A DNA stretch of 64,000 bases from contig CALCKW010000004.1 in the NCBI GenBank assembly GCA_937965695.1, positions 1-64,000 of the forward strand, read 5' to 3'. The position numbers were made by a program, and so were the translations under genes. Below the pieces are notes generated by a model. It was not told where the DNA came from and made no database searches. It saw nothing but the letters and a program-made list of their open reading frames with translations. Position 1 is the first letter of the stretch. Every line of letters begins with the position of its first letter. The stretch comes from an uncultured Granulosicoccaceae bacterium. Its GTDB lineage: Bacteria; Pseudomonadota; Gammaproteobacteria; CALCKW01. Below, one piece after another: positions 24,693 through 33,735 of the stretch.

Positions 24693-25643
24693 ATGAGCCG
24701 ACGACAACCCGGTGACCAAGCCTTCGATTTTGATTCCCTCTATGGGACAGAAAACGAGATGCCTTATTCAGGCACTCGTAGCTTTATGCGGCGACGCTTG
24801 ACGCGAGAGCTAGAAGGCGTTGATTACGCTGTCATGGGTGTGCCCTATGACTTGTCTACCTCAGGGCGCCCAGGAACTCGCTTTGGACCAGAAGCACTTC
24901 GCCGTGCTACGGCGCAATTGAGCTGGGGAGAAGTATGGCCTTGGGGTTTTGATCCCTTCGATCGTCTCGCTGTGGTGGATTATGGTGACGTGCATTTTAA
25001 GCGTGGGCAACCAGAGCGCATGCTACTAAACACGGTTGATCAAGCACTCAAGGTTTTACGAAGTGGCACGCGTTTAATTGGACTTGGCGGTGATCATCTC
25101 AGTACTTATCCTCTTTTAAAAGCGCACGCCGAAGTGCACGGCCCCTTGGCACTTATTCAGTTTGATGCCCACCGTGATACCGCAGACACCCTAGACTTGG
25201 ATCATGGCTCTTTTGTGCACCACGCTATGCAAGAAGGGTTGATTGATGCAAAGCGCTCTATCCAAGTAGGCATCCGTACCTTTTACGATCACAACGACGA
25301 CATAACGGTGTTGTACCGCCCGTGGTTGCGAGAGCACGGTGTGCCGGCGCTGATCGAGAAGATTAAATCTGTCGTCGGCGAGGGACCTGCGTATCTCACC
25401 TTTGACATCGATTGCATCGATCCCGCTTTCGCGCCGGGCACAGGCACACCGGTAGTGGATGGGCTCGCTCCCTTTGAAGCCATCGACACCATTCGGGCGC
25501 TCGGAGACTTAGATATCGTGGGTATGGATGTGGTGGAAGTATCACCCCCATATGATCACGCTGAGACAACAGCCTTATTGGGTGCTTCAGTAATCCTTGA
25601 GCATCTGTGCGCGGTGGCCGATAAGCGTGGTGGGCGAGCCTGA
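24693..25643 (+). CDS. speB: Agmatinase-type ureohydrolase
   Basis: 316 residues, the size of SpeB/guanidinobutyrase. Metal and active-site motifs are complete: GLGGDHLSTYPLL, FDAHRDT, and FDIDCIDPAFAPGTGTP. The N-terminal MPYSGTRSFMRR and GVPYDLSTSGRPGTRFGPEALR are typical of agmatinases, which make putrescine and urea. Guanidinobutyrase and guanidinopropionase share these motifs, so the symbol is tentative. ATG 24693 is preferred over an earlier ATG at 24651. The next gene, a racemase fused to an arginase half, lies 114 bases downstream with an imperfect hairpin between (25661-25693). Confidence 0.82.
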   Translation: MSRRQPGDQAFDFDSLYGTENEMPYSGTRSFMRRRLTRELEGVDYAVMGVPYDLSTSGRPGTRFGPEALRRATAQLSWGEVWPWGFDPFDRLAVVDYGDVHFKRGQPERMLLNTVDQALKVLRSGTRLIGLGGDHLSTYPLLKAHAEVHGPLALIQFDAHRDTADTLDLDHGSFVHHAMQEGLIDAKRSIQVGIRTFYDHNDDITVLYRPWLREHGVPALIEKIKSVVGEGPAYLTFDIDCIDPAFAPGTGTPVVDGLAPFEAIDTIRALGDLDIVGMDVVEVSPPYDHAETTALLGASVILEHLCAVADKRGGRA

Positions 25644-25757
25644 ATATCATGTTGACCTTAGGTGGGTAGGTGCTGAAATGCACTTGCCCAACCAATGGCA
25701 AAGATGTGTGGCGGCACCGCATACACCCCGACATTGGCACTAATACTTGAGAAAATA

Positions 25758-27455
25758 ATGCAAGCCGAATCCCGTACCTTGGAGATCGACCTAGACATCA
25801 TTACGCGCAATGCACGCGATGTGGTGGCGTTTTGCGCCGAGCACGAGATAGATGTTTGCGGTGTGACCAAAGCGACCTGCGGCTCGCCGATGGTTGCGCG
25901 TGCGATGCTCAATGGCGGTGTCACCTCACTGGGTGAATCGCGCATAGATAACGCCAAGCGACTGCGGTACGGCGGCGTACACGCGCCCTTATGGATGCTC
26001 AGGATCCCGTCACCCTCTGAAGTTGCGGACGTGGTTCGCTTTTTTGATTTGAGCCTCAACAGTGAAATTGACACCCTAGAAGCCCTGTCGCAGGCGGCAC
26101 TCGTGCAAGGGAAAACCCATGATGTCATCGTGATGATGGAGATGGGTGATCGGCGTGAAGGCGTGCCGGCAGAGGAGTTGCTTCCGCTGTGCGAAGCTGT
26201 GCAAGACATGGCGGGGTTGAACCTAGCGGGTATCGGTGCAAACTTCATGTGCGTCAGCGGTATTTTGCCCACCGCCGAAAAAATGCAGGCGGTTGCGGCT
26301 GCTGCCCTTCGAGTACAAGAGGCGTTGGGGATAGTCTTGCAATATGTGTCTGCAGGTAATTCAGCCAATTTGTCGCTGATGGACATACCTCCACCTAGCA
26401 TCATTAATCACCTGCGCGTAGGTGCCAGTATTTTGCGCGGTGAGGACCCCATTACCGGCGGCACTTTGCCCTGGTTGCAAGCGGGTGCGTTTCGCTTGCA
26501 AGCCGAACTGATCGAGATTCAGAAAAAAGACTCAGTACCCGAAGGAAAGGTGGGTCTCGATGCTTTTGGTGGCACGCCGAGCTTTGTCGATGACGGCGAA
26601 CAACTGCGTGGCATTGTCAATTTGGGGCGATTGGATATTCGCCATGAAGGACTGAATCCAGAAGCGGAAGGGATAGAAGTTATCGCAGCATCTAGTGATC
26701 ATTTGGTGTTGGATCTCAACGACAATAAGCACTACGAAGTAGGGGACACCGTTGCTTTTCAATTGGACTACGGTGCGCTAACGCAGGCAATGCTCTCACC
26801 TTACGTGGTCAAGGTTTTGGTTAACCGCAGGCATCAGCGCCGTGTGCCAACAGCTGTGTGTGTGATGGCGGATGACGATCTACTGGAAACACCTGCGTAC
26901 CGCACATTTGTCAGCCAACTTTCGGCGATGGGATTGCGACTGGATAACGGCGAATTTTCTTTTCCGCTGACGATTGCCAGTGACCGCGCTAATGAACCTG
27001 AGTTAGAAGACATTGAGTATGGCGTGCTTTGTGTTGACTCGGAGCCCGGAGACGTTGAGCATTTTAGCCCTGAGAGCAGCGCACTTTTTGGCCTACGCCA
27101 TGCATCAGCGGAACACGCTACCATGATTCGTGAGCGGGACTTGCTCGCCTTGACCATGGAGGACATAGACTTGCGTGGTGCGCAAGATTGCATTCGTAAC
27201 GCCTTGCGACAAGTCAACAATGGCACTGATGGCTTTGCCTTGATTTTACACGCCAGTATCGGTGGAGGCATGTTTGAAGACCCTGACAACATGGGACTCA
27301 GTTATCGTGAGTGCTCTTTGGTGATGGAGCGCATTGCCGCCACGCGACAGCTAAAGGCGCTGACGCTCTCAGGTATCAGTGCCGCTAGCAGCGATAAAGC
27401 ATTAGAGCGGGCTTTTGCCTACGTGCTGAGCGCTTTAGGTAAACGAATCTTGTAG
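25758..27455 (+). CDS. PLP alanine/ornithine-racemase-like domain fused to a degenerate arginase domain
   Basis: 565 residues. Residues 1 to about 365 are an alanine racemase N-terminal-type fold III barrel with its beta domain. The PLP lysine is K38 in CGVTKATCGSP, with GESRIDNAKRL and AGNSANLSL following, as in ornithine racemase and YhfX relatives. Residues from about 368 resemble the second half of a RocF-type arginase: LTMEDIDLRG, GLSYRE, and the end SALGKRIL. The metal motif DxDxxDP is replaced by HASIGGG and DAHxD by DSEPGD, so this half cannot hold manganese. A regulatory or scaffold role is an inference. The neighbours are consistent with arginine/ornithine metabolism. Confidence 0.85.
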   Translation: MQAESRTLEIDLDIITRNARDVVAFCAEHEIDVCGVTKATCGSPMVARAMLNGGVTSLGESRIDNAKRLRYGGVHAPLWMLRIPSPSEVADVVRFFDLSLNSEIDTLEALSQAALVQGKTHDVIVMMEMGDRREGVPAEELLPLCEAVQDMAGLNLAGIGANFMCVSGILPTAEKMQAVAAAALRVQEALGIVLQYVSAGNSANLSLMDIPPPSIINHLRVGASILRGEDPITGGTLPWLQAGAFRLQAELIEIQKKDSVPEGKVGLDAFGGTPSFVDDGEQLRGIVNLGRLDIRHEGLNPEAEGIEVIAASSDHLVLDLNDNKHYEVGDTVAFQLDYGALTQAMLSPYVVKVLVNRRHQRRVPTAVCVMADDDLLETPAYRTFVSQLSAMGLRLDNGEFSFPLTIASDRANEPELEDIEYGVLCVDSEPGDVEHFSPESSALFGLRHASAEHATMIRERDLLALTMEDIDLRGAQDCIRNALRQVNNGTDGFALILHASIGGGMFEDPDNMGLSYRECSLVMERIAATRQLKALTLSGISAASSDKALERAFAYVLSALGKRIL

Positions 27456-27495
27456 CCTTAATATTTGCGTCAGTTCGGTTGGTGTGGAACCGTCA

Positions 27496-27933
27496 CTATT
27501 TTATTTCTTTAAGAATTAGATGCGTTTGGATTCGCGAAATACTGGATAGTTGAAACAAAAAATCCTCCAGCAGTTGATTAAAGGCGTGTTGATCTCGGCA
27601 GGCAATTCGCAAGTGATAGTCTGCGTCACCTGTTGCCGCCAGGCATTCTGTTATTTCGTCTTTCGCTTTTACCGCTTCAATAAACTGCGTCACGTGTTTG
27701 CGATTTTGGCGCTCCAGTGAAACCATCACGATGGCGTGAAACTCTAGACCCGCTTTGCGTTGATCAATCACCGCAGCGTAGTGCCTGATCACTCCCGCTT
27801 GTTCCAATGCGCGCACTCGCCTCCAGCACGCAGACGCCGATACACTCAGTCTTTCTGCCAAAACCTGATTTGAAACCTGACTGTCTTGACGCAGTGCCGC
27901 GAGTATTCTCTGATCTTGCTCGGTGATTTTCAT
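27496..27933 (-). CDS. Lrp/AsnC-family transcriptional regulator
   Basis: 145 residues. Winged HTH at 5-60 (DQRILAALRQDSQVSNQVLAERLSVSASACWRRVRALEQ is split here into motif pieces LAERLSVSA and CWRRVRALE), and a C-terminal RAM ligand-sensing domain (VMVSLERQN, ATGDADYHLRIA). Lrp-type proteins sense amino acids and often control adjacent divergent genes. The adjacent divergent gene is the ferredoxin oxidoreductase, with an AT-rich 143-base region between. Its stop lies 40 bases past that of the racemase fusion, so those two genes converge. Confidence 0.92.
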   Translation of the reverse strand: MKITEQDQRILAALRQDSQVSNQVLAERLSVSASACWRRVRALEQAGVIRHYAAVIDQRKAGLEFHAIVMVSLERQNRKHVTQFIEAVKAKDEITECLAATGDADYHLRIACRDQHAFNQLLEDFLFQLSSISRIQTHLILKEIK

Positions 27934-28076
27934 ATATTTCTCTGAAGAGACAAAAATTTCCAGAATTGTAGCTATATATGAAAATATATGTCTTTTAATG
28001 GTGCTAAATCGATATTATAGAAAAATAAATTCAGGGGTTTCGCTATAAAATGTTTGTATCTGAAGCTTTTTGAAGA
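27934..28076. promoter_or_regulatory. AT-rich divergent control region between lrp-type gene and iorAB-like gene
   Basis: 143 bases of AT-rich sequence containing the inverted repeat ATATATGAAAATATAT and several A/T tracts, a likely Lrp-type binding region. TTCAGGGG and TATAAAATG occur near the right end. Individual promoter boxes cannot be assigned with certainty. Confidence 0.5.
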
Positions 28077-31000
28077 ATGCATGCCATGTCTAAAAATGCT
28101 GAAAAAACTCTGCCATTTGCGATCAATGAACAATATGCGCTCAGTGATCGTTATACCAAAAACACCGGACGTGTTTATTTAACAGGAACACAGGCTCTGG
28201 TCCGTTTGATTTTGGATCAGTCCAGACGGGATGCGGCGGCGGGGCTCAACACGGCGGGCTTTGTTTCCGGGTATAGAGGCTCACCCCTGGGTGGGGTGGA
28301 CACTGAGCTTTGGCGCGCAAAGGATCTACTCAAAGCCGCGCGTGTCGAGTTTTTAGCTGCCGTAAATGAAGACCTTGCAGCGACAGCGGTGCTGGGGTCG
28401 CAGCAGGTTGAGGGCTATCCCGACAAAGAAGTGACCGGTGTTTTTGGCCTTTGGTACGGCAAGGGGCCAGGGGTTGATCGCTCAGGTGATGCACTGAAGC
28501 ATGGCAATGCCTATGGCTCCTCACCCACGGGTGGGGTATTGGTTGTTGTCGGTGATGACCATGGTTGCGTGTCGTCGTCGATGCCGCATCAGTCTGACGT
28601 GGCTTTGATGTCTTGGTTTATGCCGGTGCTTAACCCAGCCAGTGTTAGTGAATACCAAGCTTTTGGAGAATACGGTTACGCCTTAAGTCGTTTCAGCGGC
28701 ATGTGGGTGGGCATGAAAGCTATCTCTGAAACGGTTGAGTCTGCCGCTTCTGTCGAGTTGCAACCGGACCGAAAATTCACCGAGCCCGTTTTTGAAATGC
28801 CAGCGGGTGGCCTACATTATCGGTGGCCCGACTTGCCCGGGCCACAAATTGAAGAGCGGTTAGAAGCAAAAAAAGAGGCTGTTTATGCCTTTGCACAAGC
28901 CAACCCCATCGACCGCCATATTTACCCCTCATCGGCCGCTGTTTTTGGCATTGTCACCACCGGCAAAGGCCACCTTGATTTGATGGAAGCACTGCGCCTA
29001 CTTGGTGTGGATGAACGGGTTTGCCGTGAATTGGGTATCGATATTTACAAGGTTGGATTGGTTTGGCCGCTTGCGCGTGAAGATGCTTTAGATTTTGTAC
29101 GAGGTAAACGTGAAGTTCTGGTGATTGAAGAAAAGCGCGGCATCATTGAAAGTCAGTTTAAAGAGTATTTCTACGATTACCCCGGTAATAAGCCCGAGCG
29201 CATGGTAGGTAAGCGAGATGAGCATGGCGGGCGCTTGATCCCATGGACTGGCGAGTTATCGCCTTTATTACTTGTGCCGTTGGTCGCGAGTCGATTGGAA
29301 CGGCTATTCCCGCAGCACGGTTTCAAGGAGAAGGCGGAGGTACTTTGTAACCCCGAGGTGATTTCGTTACAGGTGGCGGGAGCCACACGCACGCCGTATT
29401 TTTGCTCGGGCTGTCCACACAATAGCTCCACGAAAGTCCCTGAAGGTTCGCAAGCTCTCGCTGGCATTGGTTGTCACTTTATGGCCAGCTGGATGGATCG
29501 CGAAACGACGTCTCTCATTCAAATGGGTGGAGAGGGCGTGAACTGGGCTGCTTCATCGCGGTTTACAAAACGAAAGCACGTTTTTCAAAATCTCGGCGAA
29601 GGCACCTATTACCACTCTGGCTCTATGGCTATTCGTCAGGCTATAGCGGCTGGCACGACCATCACCTACAAAATATTGTTTAACGATGCGGTTGCGATGA
29701 CAGGTGGTCAACCTGTAGATGGCCCCATCAGTGTGCAGGCTATCGCGCATGAGGTTCGTGCGGAGGGGGTTGAACACATAGATTTGGTGTCGGATCAACC
29801 TGAAAAATTTCGCGCGTCTGATTTACCGAGTGGTGTCAAGGTCCATCATCGTTGTGATTTAGAGCGGGTGCAATTGCTCATACGCGAAGTCCCCGGCGTG
29901 TCGGTGCTGATCTACGAGCAAACCTGTGCCACGGAGAAACGCCGCCGCCGTAAAAGAGGGCTGATGGACGACCCGGCCAGACACGTCGTAATCAATGATT
30001 TGGTGTGCGAAGGTTGCGGCGATTGCTCGGTGGAATCGAACTGCTTAAGCATCGAGCCAAAAGAGACGCCCTTTGGGCGAAAGCGACAAGTGAACTTGTC
30101 TAGTTGCAACAAAGACTTCAGTTGTGTCAACGGTTTCTGCCCAAGTTTTGTGACGGTTGAAGGCGGTGAACGCCGCAAGAAACAAGCAGTTCAGACTGAT
30201 TTTACTGCGTTGGCGCATGAGCTGGATACACCAGTGCTGCCTGAATTGAGTGACCCTTATGATCTGTTGATCACCGGTGTTGGTGGTACAGGTGTCGTCA
30301 CAGTGGGTGCGCTAATCACGATGGCGGCACACTTAGAAAATAAAGGCAGCAGCGTTCTCGACTTTACGGGTTTTGCGCAGAAATTTGGACCCGTGCTCAG
30401 CTACATTCGATTGGCGAACGCCCCTGAGAAAATCCACCAAGTTCGCATCGACGAACAGTCAGCAGATGCTTTAATTGGCTGCGATATAGTGGTGAGCTCG
30501 TCCCCTAAAGCATCGGCGAGTTACCGCGAAGGTATGCGGGCAGTGATGAATATGGCGGAAATGCCCACGGGTGATCTCGTGCGGATTCGAGATGCCAGCT
30601 TAAATACTGACGAACGTTTGGCCAGTATACAAAACGCGATTGGTGGGCCTGACATAGCTTGTATTAATGCCAACGCGATATCTGAAGGGCTGTTGGGCGA
30701 TTCGGTATTTGCCAATATTATTATGTTGGGTATGGCATGGCAGGCTGGTCTTGTACCTATATCTTTGGCTGCACTTCAACGAGCGATCGCGTTAAATGGT
30801 GTCGCTGTTGATAAAAACAATCAAGCATTTGCGTGTGGTCGATTGGCTTACTCCTCTCCTGAGCGGTTGCATGCCTTGATGGCACCAAAAGCAGACCTTG
30901 AAGAGACGCTTGATCAGATGATCCAGCGGCGGATCGAGTTCTTAACTCAGTACCAAGATGCCCCGTACGCTGATCGTTACTTGCAGTTGATCAATCGCGT

Positions 31001-31526
31001 TCGAGATGCTGAAAAAAAGCTCGATAGCGATGTGCTGACAAGCGCCGTTGTGCGATCGTTATTTAAATTAATGGCTTATAAAGATGAATACGAAGTTGCT
31101 CGGTTACACACAGATAGCGCTTTTAAACAGCAAATTGAGCAGAGTTTTAGTGGTGACTATAAGTTGAAGTACCACTTGGCACCGCCAGTGATCAGTTTTA
31201 AGACGGATGCTCGTGGCCGGCCGCTAAAGCGCGAAATGGGTAGCTGGATGTTGCCCGTTTTCAAGCAACTGGCCAAGTTGAAGCGTCTTCGAGGAACGCG
31301 CTTCGATGTGTTCGCTTATACCGCCGAGCGCAAGATGGAGCGTGGTCTTATCGACTGGTATATGACCGTTATTGAAAGTTGCCTAGAAAAACTATCTGTA
31401 AATAATGCCGAAGAATTGCAACGGGTATTGGAGATGCCAATGGATATTCGTGGATACGGGCCAGTCAAAGAAAAAGCGGTAGAGAAAGTTGTAGTCAATG
31501 TAAAATTAGCGTTGGCGCGTATCTAG
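28077..31526 (+). CDS. Indolepyruvate ferredoxin oxidoreductase family protein (fused alpha-beta)
   Basis: 1149 residues, fusing thiamine-diphosphate and gamma domains. The N-terminal pyrimidine-binding part has VSGYRGSPLGGVD, and the TPP region shows CSGCPHNSST and GIGCHFMASW. A cysteine-rich ferredoxin-like patch follows (CEGCGDCSVESNC, then SSCNKDFSCVNGFC), and the gamma domain has ITGVGGTGVVTVG. It oxidatively decarboxylates a 2-oxo acid to acyl-CoA, reducing ferredoxin. Members act on aryl pyruvates or branched-chain keto acids. The first ATG is used; ATG 28086 is an alternative. Regulation by the divergent Lrp-type gene is likely. Confidence 0.9.
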   Translation: MHAMSKNAEKTLPFAINEQYALSDRYTKNTGRVYLTGTQALVRLILDQSRRDAAAGLNTAGFVSGYRGSPLGGVDTELWRAKDLLKAARVEFLAAVNEDLAATAVLGSQQVEGYPDKEVTGVFGLWYGKGPGVDRSGDALKHGNAYGSSPTGGVLVVVGDDHGCVSSSMPHQSDVALMSWFMPVLNPASVSEYQAFGEYGYALSRFSGMWVGMKAISETVESAASVELQPDRKFTEPVFEMPAGGLHYRWPDLPGPQIEERLEAKKEAVYAFAQANPIDRHIYPSSAAVFGIVTTGKGHLDLMEALRLLGVDERVCRELGIDIYKVGLVWPLAREDALDFVRGKREVLVIEEKRGIIESQFKEYFYDYPGNKPERMVGKRDEHGGRLIPWTGELSPLLLVPLVASRLERLFPQHGFKEKAEVLCNPEVISLQVAGATRTPYFCSGCPHNSSTKVPEGSQALAGIGCHFMASWMDRETTSLIQMGGEGVNWAASSRFTKRKHVFQNLGEGTYYHSGSMAIRQAIAAGTTITYKILFNDAVAMTGGQPVDGPISVQAIAHEVRAEGVEHIDLVSDQPEKFRASDLPSGVKVHHRCDLERVQLLIREVPGVSVLIYEQTCATEKRRRRKRGLMDDPARHVVINDLVCEGCGDCSVESNCLSIEPKETPFGRKRQVNLSSCNKDFSCVNGFCPSFVTVEGGERRKKQAVQTDFTALAHELDTPVLPELSDPYDLLITGVGGTGVVTVGALITMAAHLENKGSSVLDFTGFAQKFGPVLSYIRLANAPEKIHQVRIDEQSADALIGCDIVVSSSPKASASYREGMRAVMNMAEMPTGDLVRIRDASLNTDERLASIQNAIGGPDIACINANAISEGLLGDSVFANIIMLGMAWQAGLVPISLAALQRAIALNGVAVDKNNQAFACGRLAYSSPERLHALMAPKADLEETLDQMIQRRIEFLTQYQDAPYADRYLQLINRVRDAEKKLDSDVLTSAVVRSLFKLMAYKDEYEVARLHTDSAFKQQIEQSFSGDYKLKYHLAPPVISFKTDARGRPLKREMGSWMLPVFKQLAKLKRLRGTRFDVFAYTAERKMERGLIDWYMTVIESCLEKLSVNNAEELQRVLEMPMDIRGYGPVKEKAVEKVVVNVKLALARI

Positions 31527-31628
31527 ATTGAACCGGTTTAATCTGAGGCTGCCTAATTTTATAGTTAGCCTGTTCCATTTGCATGCACGTAGTTGTGTAA
31601 CATAGATACTTTTTGAACTCGGTGACCT

Positions 31629-32306
31629 ATGTCAAAGCAGCAATTCTCGTTCGGTGATAAATCTTATCAGGCCATGCTTTTTGATATGGACGGCACACTG
31701 ATCGACAATATGATGATTCATCACGAGGCGTGGCGGGTTGCTCTGGCTGAACACGGTATACACATGACGCTCGACCAAGTGAAAGCTGAAATTCACGGCG
31801 TCAACCACGAGATTTTAGGGCGACTCTTTGGTGAACAATTTAGTACCGAGCAGGCAGAGAAATTTGCGTATGATAAAGAGTCGGCTTATCGGCGCATCTA
31901 TGCCAATGAGATTGTACTGATCGATGGTGTTCAAAATTTTTTAGACAGCGCAAAAGAGCTCGGCGTACCCATGGCGATGGCGACTGCTGCACCCGTTGAG
32001 AACGTTGATTTTGTTTTTGATAAATTACCGATTGCTGGATATTTCTCGGCGGTAAAACACGCAGGAGATGTCAGTCGTGGCAAGCCTGATCCGCAGGTGT
32101 TTGAGCTGGCCGCCGAGGCAATTGGTGTCGATGTTAAAGAATGCCTTATCTTTGAAGACAGCGTAACCGGTGCATTGGCCGCTGAGAATGCAGGCGCTGA
32201 CGCGGTAATTATCACGACAACCCACAACGAAGATGAATTTGCTGCTGTTGGGGGTATTGTGAAATTTGCCGCGCATTACTTGCAATTGAAAATAGCGGCG
32301 GGCTGA
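31629..32306 (+). CDS. HAD-superfamily phosphatase (beta-phosphoglucomutase-like)
   Basis: 225 residues, HAD subfamily I with a helical cap. Motif I is FDMDGTLIDN, and the cap begins MIHHEAWRVAL. Motif II is ATAAPVENV, motif III lysine is in SRGKPDPQVF, and motif IV is FEDSVTGALAAENAGA. The DGTLIDN start and GKPDP resemble beta-phosphoglucomutases and sugar-phosphate phosphatases. Possible remnant of a repeat end (TAATCTGAGG) at 31539-31548 lies upstream. The substrate is not known. Confidence 0.88.
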   Translation: MSKQQFSFGDKSYQAMLFDMDGTLIDNMMIHHEAWRVALAEHGIHMTLDQVKAEIHGVNHEILGRLFGEQFSTEQAEKFAYDKESAYRRIYANEIVLIDGVQNFLDSAKELGVPMAMATAAPVENVDFVFDKLPIAGYFSAVKHAGDVSRGKPDPQVFELAAEAIGVDVKECLIFEDSVTGALAAENAGADAVIITTTHNEDEFAAVGGIVKFAAHYLQLKIAAG

Positions 32307-32640
32307 TCGATAGCTTCGATGGTGGCGCGTCGTGAACTTCGAGTTATGGCGAAGCGAACCTTGTGTGCCGAGTCGCCTATTGTTGTCTGTCTGAGCAATT
32401 ATCTCCCCGCGCTTTCTCCTGAACATATCGCGACCATTTTTGTGTAGCACCGATCAGGCTTCCAGCAATGAACTTTCGGGTCGTTTTTTGTTCTTAATTT
32501 ATGTGTGTTAAAGCCCTTAGAGATGATAAAAAGGGTTGCGCTTGCGGCTTAAAAAATCTGTGGTACGCTTCTTTTTTTTCATCGGGTTTACGTAATAAGC
32601 ACTTATACGTATGCCAGCTTTGAAAAAATAGGAGGGCATT

Positions 32641-33603
32641 ATGCTTAGAGTTCTTGCCATATTTTTTTCAGTTTCCTTTGCAACGACAGCTCTCGCAGAC
32701 GTTGAGTTTTGGAAATTGGCTTGGACGCAAACCGATTTTTCAAAGAGTTCTGTGGACTTCTCTGAGATCTCGGATGGTGGGCCTGGTAAAGATGGTATTC
32801 CTGCTATTACTTCGCCCAAAATGATTGCTGTGGCGCAAGAGCAGGGCCTGTCTGACAAAGAGCCGGTGATGAGTGTCGAGATAGCCGGACAGAAGCCGCG
32901 TGCTTATCCGGTCCGGTATTTGATGTGGCACGAAATAGTGAATGACGAAGCCGGTGATACACCGTTTACGGTGACCTTTTGTCCGCTGTGCAATTCAGGC
33001 ATTGTGTTCGATCGACGTTTGGACGGCACCGTACACGAACTAGGCGTGTCGGGGTTGCTAAGAAACTCCGATATGGTGATGTACGATCAGGCAACGGAGA
33101 GCTGGTGGCAGCAATTCACCGGTGAAGCCATAGTCGGCGACCTACTGGGTAAGAAACTAACAAAAATTCCTAGCTGGACAGAGAGTTGGGCCGCTTACAA
33201 AAAGCGAAATCCTGATGGTCTGGTTCAAGCTGAACCAAACTCACCGCGCTCTTATGGTTCAAACCCTTATGCAGGCTATGACACGGGCCGTCCCTTTTTA
33301 TATCGCGGAGAAAACCCACCTCACGGGATAAATCCATTGGCCCGCGTGGTTGCTATTGAAAACCGTGCTTGGCCTTTGGCAAGAATTCGTGAAGCAGGAT
33401 CTGTCTCGGAAGCCGGCGTGGAGATTACTTGGTCTAGCGGCACCGCTTCGGCTTTAGATACGCGCGAAATCGCAAAAGGTCGCGATGTCGGTGCTGTTCG
33501 GGTTAAGGACTTAGCCACTGGCAAAGACGTCGTACACGATGTTAGTTTTGCTTTTTCTTTTCATGCTTTCCACCCAACGGGTGAATGGATGATCAGTCCA
33601 TAA
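32641..33603 (+). CDS. DUF3179 domain protein, secreted
   Basis: 320 residues with a signal peptide of about 20 residues (LAIFFSVSFATTALA). DUF3179 features follow: ARAYPVR-like KPRAYPVRYLMWHEIVND, the cysteine pair VTFCPLCNSGIVFDR, SGLLRNSDMVMYD, and WWQQFTGEAIVG. The family is widespread and uncharacterised. The CPLC motif could bind a metal or form a disulfide in the periplasm. AGGAGGG lies seven bases before the start. A convergent terminator separates it from the ABC exporter gene. Confidence 0.87.
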   Translation: MLRVLAIFFSVSFATTALADVEFWKLAWTQTDFSKSSVDFSEISDGGPGKDGIPAITSPKMIAVAQEQGLSDKEPVMSVEIAGQKPRAYPVRYLMWHEIVNDEAGDTPFTVTFCPLCNSGIVFDRRLDGTVHELGVSGLLRNSDMVMYDQATESWWQQFTGEAIVGDLLGKKLTKIPSWTESWAAYKKRNPDGLVQAEPNSPRSYGSNPYAGYDTGRPFLYRGENPPHGINPLARVVAIENRAWPLARIREAGSVSEAGVEITWSSGTASALDTREIAKGRDVGAVRVKDLATGKDVVHDVSFAFSFHAFHPTGEWMISP

Positions 33604-33675
33604 ATAACGCTCTAGTCTCTCTGAGGCTACGTGGTGGACATTAAGCCTTTTAAAGGCAATGAGCGATATTGGGCT

Positions 33676-33735
33676 AACCCGAAGAAAGCACTTTCACTCG
33701 GAACGGGAGAGCTGATGAAAGTGCTTTTTTGGGTT
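33676..33735. terminator. Long terminator hairpin between convergent DUF3179 and ABC genes
   Basis: AACCCGAAGAAAGCACTTTCA pairs (imperfectly only at the A/T-rich run) with TGAAAGTGCTTTTTTGGGTT. The right arm contains the T-run for the plus strand and overlaps the ABC gene's stop codon. It explains the apparent short plus-strand reading frame here. Confidence 0.85.

Noticed and set aside
25658-26404. 248-codon minus-strand open frame
   Set aside because: Antisense to the racemase N-terminus; composition is Ser/Arg-rich typical of a shadow frame.
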